Shown one piece after another: positions 47,262 to 59,445 of a stretch of DNA of 64,000 nt. The notes beneath the pieces were generated by a model. The model did no database searches. It worked only from the letters and a program-made list of their open reading frames with translations, and was not told the DNA's origin. This DNA comes from Rosa chinensis (Eukaryota > Streptophyta > Magnoliopsida > Rosales > Rosaceae), in contig NC_037092.1 in NCBI RefSeq assembly GCF_002994745.2, positions 72,391,823-72,455,822 on the forward strand, read 5' to 3'. The position numbers were made by a program, and so were the translations under genes. Numbering within the stretch: position 1 is the stretch's first letter; the number at the start of each line of letters is the position of its first letter.

Positions 47262-50200
47262 TCAGAAGTCGAATTCTCCCGTCGCCTGCAATGAGTATTT
47301 AAAAGTGAACTCATGAGCGTTAGAAAAGGAGCAAAAAGCATGCAAGAACATCAATTCTTTAAAGCGAACACTTCACCTTATTAAAAAGGACATCCTTATT
47401 GTTTATGTGCATAATGCCATCCTTCAGTGTGCACTTCCACCTGCTCTTGGTGCGTGTCACCTATCAAACCAAAAACATGAGAAGAATAAACATATTGCAG
47501 CAGCATACCAGATGTGATCTGATTGAGAATACAAACCAGATACATGTAAAGAAATTTAAGTATTTTCCATTATACATCAGAAGAGGAAAATATCAATTGG
47601 GGGGGGGGGAAGATAGAGAGACCTTGTCAAACTGAGCCAATACCAAATGCTGTGTGTTCAGTTCCTCTCCTTGGTCCACATCATCCAGATCATCATCGTC
47701 ATTTTCATTCAATGGGGGCTCATCGTCCTCATCATCATCTCCAACATCATTCTGAACAACAGGAGCTGGAGTGCTGACTGGTACATCTGGAGTATAAATA
47801 AATCATATGAGAAGAAGCAGCGACAAATTTTAACAAACAAAAGTTATCCTTGTAGAAAATATTCTACCATAATCATGATGTTCAAAACTGTATCACAATG
47901 AATCACAATTACCATTGGGAGCTGGTGTGTTGGCAATGTTGTAGTCTTCATTGAAAACTCCTTGATAATTGTATATCTGTATAAGCATCATTTAGTGGGT
48001 CAACAAATATTTTCACTTTAGGGAGAGAGAAAAGGAGATACAGGAACACTCAGTCTTTAGATTCCAAGCAGGATAAGTATGTTCTTTAAAGATCCGGAGT
48101 TCATACTTCAAAGAAGTTAGATCATCAAGATAATTGTTCAAAAACTAAAAGCTTTAATGAGTCAGAATTCAATATCTGAACAACCTGCTTAACCTAACAA
48201 ATTTGATACCACTCTGAACCTCATTTACCCAAAGTAAATACCAATATACATGTGTGTGTCAGACATCATCAAGTCCAGGCATTATTGCTGACGCACAATA
48301 AAAAGAAGCATAATTATGCGCTACATGCAGAATTTTAAGAATTGTCTTTACATTGGGAGTAGAAAGCTCTTCATAGGGATCAGGGATGGGCCCATCGAGT
48401 TGAGGAATCTTGGGTGCACAAGCAGACATCTTACCATACGCACGTCCACCACCACCAATAGAAGTGCTCCCTCCACAAATCTGAAAGATCAGTAACATAA
48501 TGTGATTCAGAGATTTGTCTGAAATCAATAAAGATAATGTGGCATATCCATGACTCATGCTGGTCTAGAAGAGATCAGCAAGCTTACTGCTTGAACTAGT
48601 AGAGAAGAAAAAAAAAATCCAGAAAGTTAACATCAAAGAAAACAACTGGTCCGCTTCCAATTAATGGAGAGCTTTCTACAAAGGTACCAATAAACAAAGG
48701 CCAACATGAGCAGAAACTATAAACCAACATGAGCAGAAACTATAAACTCCTAGTACATCCTAAGTAGGTTATAGAAAGAACTGCCCCACTTCCAATGAAT
48801 TAGTACAAACAAAACACACATATACTTAACATCGGAGAAAACAATTGGTCCACCACCAATGAGGGTTGGCATATGGCAACAGCCAAAAGATGCCAAAAAA
48901 AGAAGGCCTATATGAGCAGAAACAATACTTCACTCTAAGAATGTTATGGAGAGAAGAAAACAAGATACAATCAGTACAAGACTCTTTGGACCAAACCAAA
49001 TGAAGCAAACAAAACACTCTGTACAGAGCTCCAGACCAGTTAAGATGTATTGCACTGAAGGAACATTCCTTCCCTAACTGCTTAACAAATATGCCTTAAA
49101 GGACACACTGACTTTAAATCTATCCATCTTTCAGCACATTCCCATAAGTATATCTCTGATCTTTCCACCTTTCATCTTTCCACTTAAAACTTGATGAAGT
49201 ATGGCACTTGGGCCATAAAAAAGAACAAAAGGAACAAACCTCAATCTCAAAAAGTTCAGGTATAGCATCTCCGGCTCCATCTTGCTGGGGTATAAACTCA
49301 CCAGCTTGATATTGTGGGGGGATTTCTTCACGTTTTCGCTTTCCAGCAGACATTGTGAAAAAGTCCTGAAATTTCTCCAACATAATATCATTAGTTAGCT
49401 ATACTAGTAACAAAATTATATCATCATAAAACAGATTGCGTGTCCTTGACTAGGATGAAGTAAAAGAAGCAACAAAAAAGAAGGTATACAAACCAAATCC
49501 ATTCAGAAGATGTTTAATCATGAGTTTTTCTTCATACCCAGTTTTTCTTTCTGCAATTTCAATGTAGTAGTTATTAACAGCATTACCTGTGTCGGGGGTT
49601 GATGAGAGGTTCCTCTGTCCACCTCATCCCGCCCTTCCACGTAAGCTACACAAATAAATTGTGAATCAATACCCGACCAAGGAGGGAAAAAACTATATCC
49701 TAAATAGTATTCAACATACCAATATTAACATCAAGTGGGGGCCGCTGAGTCATCCACGGAGAAGGAGGTTGCTGCAGGCAAAACAAAGAATAGTTAGGTT
49801 TTCTTATACTTATCAAACAACCCAAAGAACTAAATTTAAATCTACTTTTATGGTAACTATATACGCAATGTCCTCTTCACCTTTGCATTTATATAGCACT
49901 AATAAAATTATTGCTATCCATGGAATATCATTCAAATTGGTAGTCATATTTACAGAAATATCAGTATTCATATTTGGGGAAACATCAGCATTCATATTAT
50001 GAAAAAATACGTGTAAAAATCCTATAGGCCTATTTTAGGGAATTTTGCAGCAATTTTTAAGAAATTGAAATTTTATGCAAATTAATATTGCATGAATTGA
50101 ACAAGTATGTTTCATAAACTCGTACAATCTAGGATGAATCCAGTCTGTGCTACTCTCACTCCCTGGCACATGTCATTGAAATTTGAATTCTGGTATGCAG

Positions 50201-51227
50201 AACATGGCAGATATTCCAAACATACATTATATAGTGAGATTTTATTCTTAAAGGTTTTCATACCAAAGATACTCCGTAGAAAATTTCTTGAGTCTTGATG
50301 ATTAACAGTAATCCATTCTCAATGACATATTTACTATCATTCCACCCAATATCAGTGGAGTGGCTTATTCTATGGATTTTTATTTCATCCATGCATACAA
50401 CTTAAACACGCGTAATGAAGTGTTTACCATGTATGGGCTAGGTCTTCCTGGTTTCAACTCTGTATTTCCACCTGCGTTGCCGCCACCAGAATCGTCACTA
50501 GCTCCAGTAGGAATATTATAATTCTCCGCAGTTCCTGGTGTTTGAATTGGAGTTTGTGGGATGGGAGTTGGAATAGGAGTTTGTGGCATTGGAGTTTGTA
50601 ACGGGGTCTGACATTCCAAAGCACACACAAAATCAACATGATGTGACAAACCAGGCAGAGATTTTCATCGCAAATACAGAAAATCACACGAAAAAGAACT
50701 CACTGGAGGGAAGAGTAAATCAGCAGTAGGAGTTTCATACTCCTCAGTCCCCTCATACGGTACGTTGAGATCATGAACTGGAGTAACTCCAGGTGTGGGC
50801 TTTGCAGCCGCAGACCTCTCAATCGGAGCATTTACAACACCAGCTTGCATCATCTTCGCCTCCCAAGTCTGCCCAAAATTTGAACAAACATCAACTAAAC
50901 CATACTTACAGCGTTGCAATAAAAGCAATTAATCCCCTTAAAATCCAAAACCCTAGAAATTAACCAGATCGAGCCTCTAATAACCAGTCCGTCATATAAC
51001 CCCAAATCTACAGACACAATTAATTAACCTACAGAATTTCCGATTCCGATACCAAAAACTCGAACAATCAAGACAGAAATGATGAGAAAAATGAAGATAA
51101 GGGAAATTGAAATTACTCCTTGAAGCTCCTTGAGAACGTCTTCTCCGGCGCCATTGACGAACTCTTCTTTGACCTTGTTGATGACGTCCTCGATGACACT
51201 GATGTAGACAGCGCTCGTCGTCGCCAT
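47262..51227 (-). CDS. TFIIA-L: Transcription initiation factor IIA large subunit (TFIIA alpha/beta)
   Basis: A general RNA polymerase II factor that stabilises TBP on the TATA box, acting in the nucleus. Eleven exons on minus: 51117-51227, 50704-50868, 50428-50607, 49720-49771, 49587-49645, 49240-49365, 48352-48480, 47913-47976, 47623-47786, 47377-47460 and 47262-47285. They sum to 1,158 nt and 385 residues. The N-terminal four-helix domain is VYISVIEDVINKVKEEFVNG, ending in TWEAKMMQAG. The middle is a disordered linker with TPxxTP repeats (QTPMPQTPIPTPIPQTPIQT). Then comes an acidic run (DDDEDDEPPLNENDDDDLDD) and the C-terminal beta-barrel part LVLAQFDKVTRTKSRWKCTL, KDGIMHINNKDVLFNKATGE, FDF. 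The acidic stretch before the barrel is where alpha/beta cleavage occurs in the animal protein. Length matches the plant family (about 375). The leader is CT/GA-rich. Confidence 0.95.
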
Positions 51228-52369
51228 TCTCCGATCCTCAGCCCCCGTCCGCCTCCAGATTCCCTCGTCAAGAACAAGGTAACCGAATCGGAGATTTGAC
51301 CGGAAAATTGAGAGGTAAAATCGAGCCCAGCCAATCGATTAGAGTTAGGGTTTGGGTGTAGGGGGTGTGTGAGAGTGAGAGAAGAGAGGAGAGAGAGAGA
51401 AAGAGAAGGGCGGAGGATGGGAGCGCAGAGAGAGAGAGAGAGAGAAGGGCGGACGAGAAGTGCAGAATAAAGAGTGGAATATAAATAGGTTTGCATCCGA
51501 TTATATGAGTGGGTTGGGCGGTGGGTAAAAAGTATATTTATATTTCTTTTTTGGTGGTGCCACGTGGCGAAGTCTGCATGATTCTGACGGATTATGTATG
51601 TGGATTTTGTACCAGGCGTAGATTTTTGTTCTTCCATGATTGTTTGGACAGTGGGGGAAACTTATAGCTGAATGAAAAGTTACTTGAGCTGATTTTCTTC
51701 CATCAAATTGTGGTTTTTTTTTTTTCCAAAAAAATAGTGTGGTTTTTTTTTTTTGTTGCAAGTTGGTTTTGATATTTTATCTTTAAAATTACGTAAATTA
51801 ACAATAAAATTGAAAAAAATATATATGAAAAATAACAATAATAATGTACTCAAATTCATTAGAGAGAAATACAATTTGATATGGATTTCCATAATGCCGA
51901 AGCGTAGTGGATTACAATGGGTGAGTGATAAATGTTGGACCCCTAATCTTCTTGCCATGGGGTTTAGATCAATGGATTGCCTTAAACTTTACCGAACTAG
52001 GGACATCACAACGAATGGTTCGTCCTTTGAGTGCTACGTCAACATTGATTGGCACTGCCTCAAATGAGAGATCATTCGTGTTTACCTCATTTTGAATGTA
52101 GATCGACTCCTCCCAGTATATAACATGTAATTCCCTCTAATTCAGTTTTTCCTAAGTTGCAATTTAACAGGATATGCAAGATTGGTCAATGCCTAAGGCA
52201 CGAGGCAGAGGGATATGCCCCCTAGTATCACACACCAAATTTACATTTGCTTCAACGTGGGGTTCTTTTGAGACCCAATTATAAGTTTTAAGCATGCTCC
52301 TCAAGCTTGATACATGCATATGTTTACCTCTTGGAGGGTTGGACCCCTCTTTTGTTTCGGTGGGTGAGC
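51228..52369. other. Intergenic upstream of TFIIA large subunit
   Basis: Holds the TFIIA leader and promoter, with long GA tracts at 51366-51455. Farther right it is AT-rich. A plus frame at 51753-52067 has no recognisable protein character. CTCGC at 52370-52374 is the left target duplication of the outer solo LTR. Confidence 0.5.
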
Positions 52370-53958
52370 CTCGCTGTCATGCCCTGAATTTTGAATAACA
52401 AATTCAAATCTGAAACATGAATAATAACTAATACAAATAATGTCCTGAATTTTTTTTCTTAACCAGCGTCTCACAAACCATCATGCAAACCTCGTAGCAA
52501 ACTATCTATCGAGTCAATTATTACAATACCAACAAAGATAAAATGTTTAAGTCCGAAAGAGTCTACAACACACCAAAATAGGTTAAGTGCAGCACTTAAC
52601 ACCGATAGCCTACTTCGCTCGATCTCCACTCTAATACTCCTGACCTGCAGGGTTATCCGCTACACCGTTTGAATAGTTTACCGGGATTGCAAACACAAAA
52701 CCCGGTAAGCTTTTTGCAAAGCTCGTGAGTAAATAAGAAATGAACAGTTGATTTATTAAATCACAATTCTTTTAATTCAAGTAAAACAATCCAACAATCC
52801 GAACACACACAACAACCCCAACAATTTCATCACCAACCCAACTCACGTGGCACAAAGTAATCACAATGCAATAACCTAGTTACCACCATGACCGTACTCC
52901 CACAACAGACTAGAGCTCTATCTGAATCGTTACCTGTCACCTTGGCCCAGGTGCAAGCATCCGATATACTTCGGTTACTACTATAACCGTCGAAATTTGG
53001 GCATTTCTGCCTGCAGAACAAAAATACTTCGTTTATCACAATGATAACCGTCGAACTTTGGACATTTCTGCAGTGCCCTCATAACAAAACACTCTGGTTA
53101 TTATAACCATCGAACTTTGGACATTTAAGTCCGCAGAACAAAATATAAACAGAATCCCACCCGATTCACAATATCACGTCTCCACCCAAATCATACTCAC
53201 AACAATACCAATTATCAAAATATTCATGGCAAATAAATCTTTCATTCAAGTATATAAATGAAATCATCAAAAAACCACATATTTCAATGTCACACCATTC
53301 CGTATAAAATCACATAAATATATATATACGTAATCATCCACTCAGGAATGACTACTAATACCAACTATAGTTCACACGTAATAAAACCAAGAAATTCATT
53401 TTCTTATATACTTTAAATTTCATTTTCTTAAAACCATTTTCTCACACATAACAATTAATTGTGCAATAAGGAAATTTGGTTCGTAAGTGAACCATGCGAG
53501 ATTTACTCACCTCCAATCCCGCTGCGTCTTCTCAACAGCTTAAAATACGGTTCACAATCGTCCACCAACTCAAACCGTCAATCACCTAACCAAATACGAT
53601 AATTAACTTAGCGTACAATTCAAAAACGCACTTATATGAAGATCCAACAGTCGGATCTTCACCCGTGACCACACAAAGTCATCGGGACAGTCCTACGATC
53701 ATCATATCAAACTACAAGTCCAACGGACGGTCCGATCTTCACAGATCACAAATCAAACGATCGAAATCAATCGAAATAGTAAAATTCATAACTTAATCAT
53801 ACGATCTCCAAAATTCACATGTTATATATCGAAATGATTGTATGAACACGTAGAACATAAAAATGGGCAGAAACTGCCCTTGGGACCCCCGGAGGTGGCC
53901 GGAAAAGGCCGCCGGAGTTAGGGACAGATCCGCCGCCGACCACCGCCAGTGGTGTCGG

Positions 53959-56629
53959 TGTAACGTCCCGAACCTGAATTCACCTGTTTACTAGTCATGT
54001 GGACGGTAAACGACATTTACTTTCACTTTTACTGTCGTTTCAGTACTTTTAGTGGCCCTAAAAGTTGACTTTTTGGTTGGGTCAAAATTTGAGAAAATGT
54101 TCTTCATGAAAGTTGTAGTGGGCGTTAAACCGAGCGAGTGCATATGTGGTACGTAAAAATTAGAGTTCGTATGCGAAAGTTATAAGCGAAATACGAAAGT
54201 TACTATTCATAGTAAGTTTCTATAAAAGGTGAAAATTACTGTGGTAAGAAACTTACCGAGTTTTCTCTCTCCTCTCCCCCGATCCCTTACTCCTCTTCCG
54301 CCCGATTTTTCCTCCACCGATTTCTTCCTCCTCCGGCCACCCCACGACTGAATCCGGGCACCGGCAAGCTCGCCTCCTCCTCCTTGTCACACCTACGGTG
54401 GTGTTTTTCAACGAATCGGCCAGAGGAGCTCGGATTTGAGCCGTGAAGCTCACTGTAGCAGTTTGGAAGTTCAGTCGATTTCCGGCTATTCCGACCGTCT
54501 CCGGCCACCTAATCGGTGTCGAAGGTGGGGTTTCGCCAAGGATCATTTTCCCCCTAGCCTTGAGACACGATTTGCAATGTAGAAGGAGAATCGATCAAAA
54601 CCCGATCCTAGGGTTCTTGGATTTTCTGGGTTTTCTTCACCGGCCAATTTCGAGCACTTAAAGGTAAAATTAGAATGTGCTGTAGTTGAGAAACTTGTTG
54701 GGTCTGTTGTGATGTTGCTGCTCCCAAAATTTGGTGACCATCAGAGGTGGTGGCCGCCGGCGCGTGGGGCATAGGTGGCTCGTGGAGGCACGTAGGACAG
54801 TTTTCTTGTTTCGATTTTTGAGCCAGTTAAATCCTATAATTGATGTAGAGCTCGTAAATGTGAATTTGGTTGGAATTGAAGAAGTTTTGAATCGATTTCT
54901 AATTTCCAAAGATTTAGGATTTCGATTATCGATTTACGAGAATCCAACCGTCGGATTTCTCTCGGTTATGCCCTAGAACCTTTAAACTAATGAGTGGGTA
55001 TTAAGGGTGAAGTTGGATTAAATTGGAAAAGAAATTGGAAGTTTGATTTAGGAGAATAAGATATTAGAATCGTATTTAATTGCCGAATCGTTATCCACGA
55101 ATTATAATTGTATACAAGGGGATATACCGAGCTATTGCTCGATGAAGGAACTCATATGCGTGATCGCCTAAATAGTACTGTGAGTGGACATTTATTTTAA
55201 ATTAAATGTGCATGCAGTATATTATTATTTTTCCGATTGAGGTTTAATTTATTATTTGGATTATTGAGTATTATGATTTTATGAGGTTGATTTCTTGAGA
55301 TTTATTATGCTCTATGAGTTACGGGATTTTTTAGTGGATTTCCTTCCCGAGGGCTTTCAATAGATTTTTTCAAGCTATTTATTTATGAGTTATTGAGTTG
55401 GGAAATGATTTTCGGGAAGTGACTGATTAATAAAATATTATGACAATTATGGATTTCGAATATCGGTTTTTATGAGGATTCACGAGTACGAATGTTTCAT
55501 CGAATATTTGAGCATGATTGAATTATCGAGATTTATTGAGCTTTGAGCTCCGCACTTATCAGCCTTGAAGCTAGATTGGGATTTCTTTCCGAAAGCATTT
55601 ATTGATTTACAGAGTATTTGATTTATGCTTTTGAGGATTTATTGAGATATTGAGGTTTGAGTTATGCTTTCGGTGAATTATTAATGACTTATTGAAGTAA
55701 TATCGAGTTTCTTTCCGAAAGCAAGTAATTGTAAGAGGTTATTTCCAGTTTATTGAGGAGGCTATCAGTCAGCGCATTCATGCATTACCTAATTGGCAGT
55801 CCCTTCTAGACTACATCCCTGTTGGCACTCCCTTCCGATGCGTCACCTGGTTGGCAGTCCCTTCCAGATGACATGAGGTAGCTAGTTGGCAGTCCTTTCT
55901 ATCCACCGCCTCTTATTCCGGTTAGCAGTCCCTTCCGATGCGTCATCTAGGTGGCAGTCCCTCCCAGATGACATGAGATGACTAGACAGCAGTCCTTTCT
56001 AGTCATCAAACAAACCGCTTGAAAAAAGGATGTTTCAGAGAGGATTGAGGATGAGATCTTAAGAGATTGCAGTAAAGATGATTATTTAAAATTATTTTTC
56101 AAGATTGTTACTGCATGCGAGGTTTTAGAGAATAACTTGGGAAAGCATTAAGTTTTACTTATTCATTCGAAATTACTTAATTTTCGTCCACTCACTCTAA
56201 CGGATTTTAAATGCTTTCCCCCGGGCCCTTCGGTTTTAAATGCCCAGTTTGCAGGCCAGTTTAGCTGGAGGTCAAGCATACATGGAGTTGAGGCATTGCT
56301 GTCATAGCTTCCGCCTTATAAAAGTATCGGTTCTTTATCTTATATTTTATCATCTTGTACATCTGTACATTAGATTGCTCTGATAACCCATGATATTAAT
56401 ATTCTTAAGTTCAGAATTGTTGTGAAATGAGAGATGTTGTGATTTAGGGAGCATGGTGGCTCCAGAAGATTAAGGATGGAATATTTTAGAAGTGTAAATG
56501 TCTTTCTACAAGTTTTGGGTTGTCCACTTTTAGAGGGAGTTCCGCCAAATTTTTGGTAGAATTTCTTCTAAGGTGGACCCCGCATGGCCACTCCGGATTT
56601 CAAGGTGAAATCTGGGGCGGGTTCTGTCA
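53959..56629 (+). mobile_element. Solo LTR (inner), 2,671 bp
   Basis: Starts TGTAACGTCCCGAACCTG and ends GGGTTCTGTCA, with flanks GTCGG (53954-53958) and GTCGA (56630-56634), a 5-bp duplication with one change. It is inserted in the outer solo LTR. Inside: a TATA-like TCTATAAAAGG at about 54220, a CT-rich leader, GTGAGTGGAC at 55181 and the inverse GTCCACTCAC at about 56185, an imperfect GGCAGTCCCTTC repeat block (55795-56010), TGCCCAGTTTGCAGG at about 56241 and a conserved 3' end. It is the full-length relative of the relic at 4850-8322. No gag or pol is present. Confidence 0.88.
55795..56010 (+). repeat. Degenerate tandem repeats in the inner LTR
   Basis: Seven or so units around GGCAGTCCCTTCC(A/G)GATG, grouped in two longer near-copies of about 107 bases that start GTTGGCAGTC and GTTAGCAGTC. 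The related LTR at 4850-8322 has a different short repeat (GAGTGGCAGTTGAGG type) in the same place. Confidence 0.75.
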
Positions 56630-57502
56630 GTCGAGGCCTGGCTTTTCCTCTTCGTTTAATCATTTTGAGCAACTTTCATAACTATCACGAAGTCAGAAAA
56701 CGAGTGGAAGTGGTCGAAAATTACCAAAACAGTCCGGTTTGACCGGAAAATCTGCAAAAAACGACAAGGCCTCCGACGAGCGTGAAATCGATCACTTCAG
56801 GTTCTTTCCTTCTTGGTTCTTGTCTAGCAACTCAAGGTGAGTTCAACAAGCCAAGAACCTCGAGTTTTGGTGGCCGGTAGCTCGAGATATTCACTTCGCA
56901 CTCAAAACGGCTGGAAATGGAAACAAGCTTCCTCCGCTGCTACAAGCCGTGCCACGGCGCAAGGCTGCCATTGGCAGCTGCGCAAGGTTGAGACGAAGCC
57001 GTGGGAGGTGGTTTGGTGTGGTTTGGTGGCCGAAGGAGGGAGAACGGAGCCGGAGACTCCTTGCTCTGTTTTCGGGCTCAGGCTCGGGAGAGAGGGAGAG
57101 AGAGAGAGAGAAAAAAAAAAACTGTGCGGCTGCCAAAAATGGAAACCCTAGCTATTTTTGGAAATTCCCAAAAATAGCTAGGTCTATATACCCAAAATAG
57201 AAACTTTTCCAAACGCGATAACTTCTTCGTAAGAACTCCGATTCTTGCGTTCCGCATATGCACGAACTCGTATCGACGAGCTCTGCAACTTTCGTGAAGT
57301 AAGTTTTCCCAAATTCCGTATGTACAAAAAGTCGATTTTAGTGACCCCCCCTAAATAACGATTGTTTCGAAAATAAACTCATTCGAAACCAAATTTCCCA
57401 TACAATGACATACGAATCATGCCCACAATTCATATTTCATATAATTGAACCAATATCGAATTACAAAATATGTAATTGAGAATTTCGGGTCTTCACACTC
57501 GC

Positions 57503-58096
57503 GCATACCCATTATAACATGTATTTCGGTCTCCCATTGTTCAACTGATCATCAACCATCCTTAACTTACAAAAAGGTTAGTATATCACCCAACATTCCC
57601 TTAGCGAAAATGGGAGGTTGGAATGGCATAATCACATCTATAATGTATATTGAACCATCTATATAATGTAGGTCAAACCCTTAAAATCGTAGCAGGTACC
57701 TTGAAGCCATATCAATCTCGACTGAATTCTCATGTACGAAGAAGAGGGGTCTTCCAGTCAAAAACTTCTCTGAGTTGAAACCTAAGATATCTCTTGAAGG
57801 AAAAGTATCATCGCTTACAGCAGCAAAGAAGACTACTTTGTAAATCTTAGTTTGAGTGTGATATTACGATATCCAGTTATCCACATGGTTTAATTTGAGT
57901 ACGGATGTCCCTATAGGCGTTAGCCCAATCCATTGATTCCCCTCGATATGCCCGTGTTATGAATCAAACCATTCATATTACTGATATTAGAGTACAGGGA
58001 TTTGTACTTCTACCTTTCAAGTTTGTCTTAATAGTATGGCTTACTTGAATAGTCAAATTGTTGAATTTGAACCTAAATCGAAAAGAGATGCTATTT
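57503..58096. other. Intergenic, nothing recognised
   Basis: Sequence between the outer solo LTR and the Mutator MITE. Short open frames only. It may be an older unidentified repeat. Confidence 0.45.
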
Positions 58097-58105
58097 TAGT
58101 TTATA

Positions 58106-58764
58106 GGGGAAATATTACCGATGATCACTGAGTTATGACTTATTCGACACTTAACTCACTGTATTTTCAACAATATCATTGAACTCACTCAGTTTTACAT
58201 TCGTCTTTCACTTAACTCACTGCCGTTAATTCTACCGTTAGAAGCCGTTAAAATTGAGGATATATTTGTCAAAACATTTAAAAATCATTTTTAACTTAAA
58301 AAAACTACATTTATTAGACTTTTTTTCAATTTTTTAAAATTTCTGAAATTTCTAATAAAAAATGATTTTTTTAACTTAAATATCATTTGAAAAAAAAATT
58401 GTCTTAAAAAAGTTAGAAATGCATTTCTTTAGTGTTTAGACAAATATGCCCTCAATTTATATTTATTAGACTTTTTAAATTTTTAAAATTTTTGAGATTT
58501 CTAATAAAAAATGATTTTTTAAACTTAAATGTAATTTGAAAAAAAAATTGTCTTTTAAAAATAAAATAAAAAGTTAGAAATGCATTTTTTTAGTGTTTAG
58601 ACAAATTTACCCTCAATTTTAATAGCTTTTAACGGCAGAATTAATGACAATGAGTTAAGTGAAATACGGATGTAAAACTGAGTGAGTTAAGTGATATTGT
58701 TGAAAATACAGTGAGTTAAGTGTCGAATAAGTCATAATTCAGTGACCATTGGTGATGTTTTCCC
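58106..58764. mobile_element. Mutator-type MITE, 659 bp
   Basis: A perfect 9-bp target duplication TAGTTTATA (58097-58105 and 58765-58773) flanks ends that form long inverted repeats of about 170 bases. The left starts GGGGAAATATTACCGATGAT and the right, read inward, GGGAAAACATCACCAATGGT. Both go on through CACTTAACTCACTGTATTTT and CTGAGTTAAGTG-like blocks. In the middle is a direct duplication of about 180 bases holding TTAGAAATGCATTT(C/T)TTTAG. There is no coding. The perfect duplication argues for a rather recent insertion. Confidence 0.93.
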
Positions 58765-59010
58765 TAGTTTATATTATGTGGAAAACTGAATCGATGACAA
58801 AATCATCATATTGTGAGTTCAAGATTTTATTTTATTTATATTTATTTTTATATCAAGAAAGAGAGATTAGAATATAAAGTCTTGATAGCAACATCAAACT
58901 ATCAAAATTATACACCGAAGAAGTCGATTGAGATAGGCCATGTTGGCAAACTCTAGAGGCTTGAAGATTATGACCCAAGAAAGCAATAGTGTCAGCACTA
59001 AAATTGGTAA

Positions 59011-59296
59011 GAGCAACTATAACAGTTTCCTTATAATTTATGCATTATAGGGAAACAAAAGTCAAAGCTTTAGCCTTTTCTTCTTCTTCAACTCCAACAG
59101 ATTCCTTATTTTACAGATCTCCATAATTCTTCCTTAAATTTCAGAGATTTGCTGTAAATTTAGGAAATTTGGTTTTCTCTTTCCTCATTATCTCTAAAAT
59201 AGAGATAATTATAAGGAATTTGTTGGAGCGAAAGAGGCTCGTTTTTCTCTAAAATAAGAAAAAAATCAATATATAGGGAAGCTGCTGGAGTTGCTT
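59011..59296. mobile_element. Small MITE with TAA flanks, 286 bp
   Basis: Left end GAGCAACTATAACAGTTTCC, right end read inward AAAGCAACTCCAGCAGCTTC, so the whole piece folds as an imperfect hairpin. TAA stands on both sides (59008-59010 and 59297-59299), as in Tourist-type insertions, though three bases can match by chance. GAGCAACTCCAACAG-like ends belong to a common plant MITE type. Confidence 0.65.
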
Positions 59297-59445
59297 TAAT
59301 TGGGGAATGAAGGACAAGAAAATTACTTCAAATAGTCTTGCTAAGTGCTTAATATCTCTGATAGTATTTTAAGAAGACACCATAGAACTTTACAATAGTT
59401 ACTGACACAATCAATAGTTCAATACTAAGCTTTGAATAAACTTCA

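Larger units (their letters stand above)
52375..57497 (-). mobile_element. Solo LTR (outer), about 2.45 kb, interrupted by a second solo LTR
   Basis: On plus it starts TGTCATGCCCTGAATTTTG and ends TTTCGGGTCTTCACA. Flanks are a perfect 5-bp duplication CTCGC (52370-52374 and 57498-57502), the mark of an LTR retroelement. There is no internal region or second LTR, so it is a solo LTR left by recombination. Removing the insert at 53959-56629 and its 5-bp duplication leaves about 2,447 bp. Minus is the likely sense strand: there it begins TGTGAAGACCCGAAATT and shows, in order, GTGAGTAAAT, an ATTTACTCAC block and CCTGCAGG, the same order as the inner LTR shows on plus. A short degenerate repeat with CCGTCGAACTTTGGACATTT lies at about 52,960-53,130. 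TGTNA-CCC-like starts suggest a Tekay/Del-type Ty3 element; that is inference. Confidence 0.88.

Noticed and set aside
47641..47760. Plus-strand frame with poly-Ile/Val character (47647-47901)
   Set aside because: Antisense of the acidic run in the TFIIA exon 47623-47786.
51753..52067. 104-codon plus frame upstream of TFIIA
   Set aside because: AT-rich first half, no motif, no splice context; probably chance.
52375..57497. Reading 52375-57497 as one full retrotransposon with two LTRs
   Set aside because: The ends are not copies of each other in the same direction, there is no gag or pol inside, and each of the two pieces has its own target duplication.
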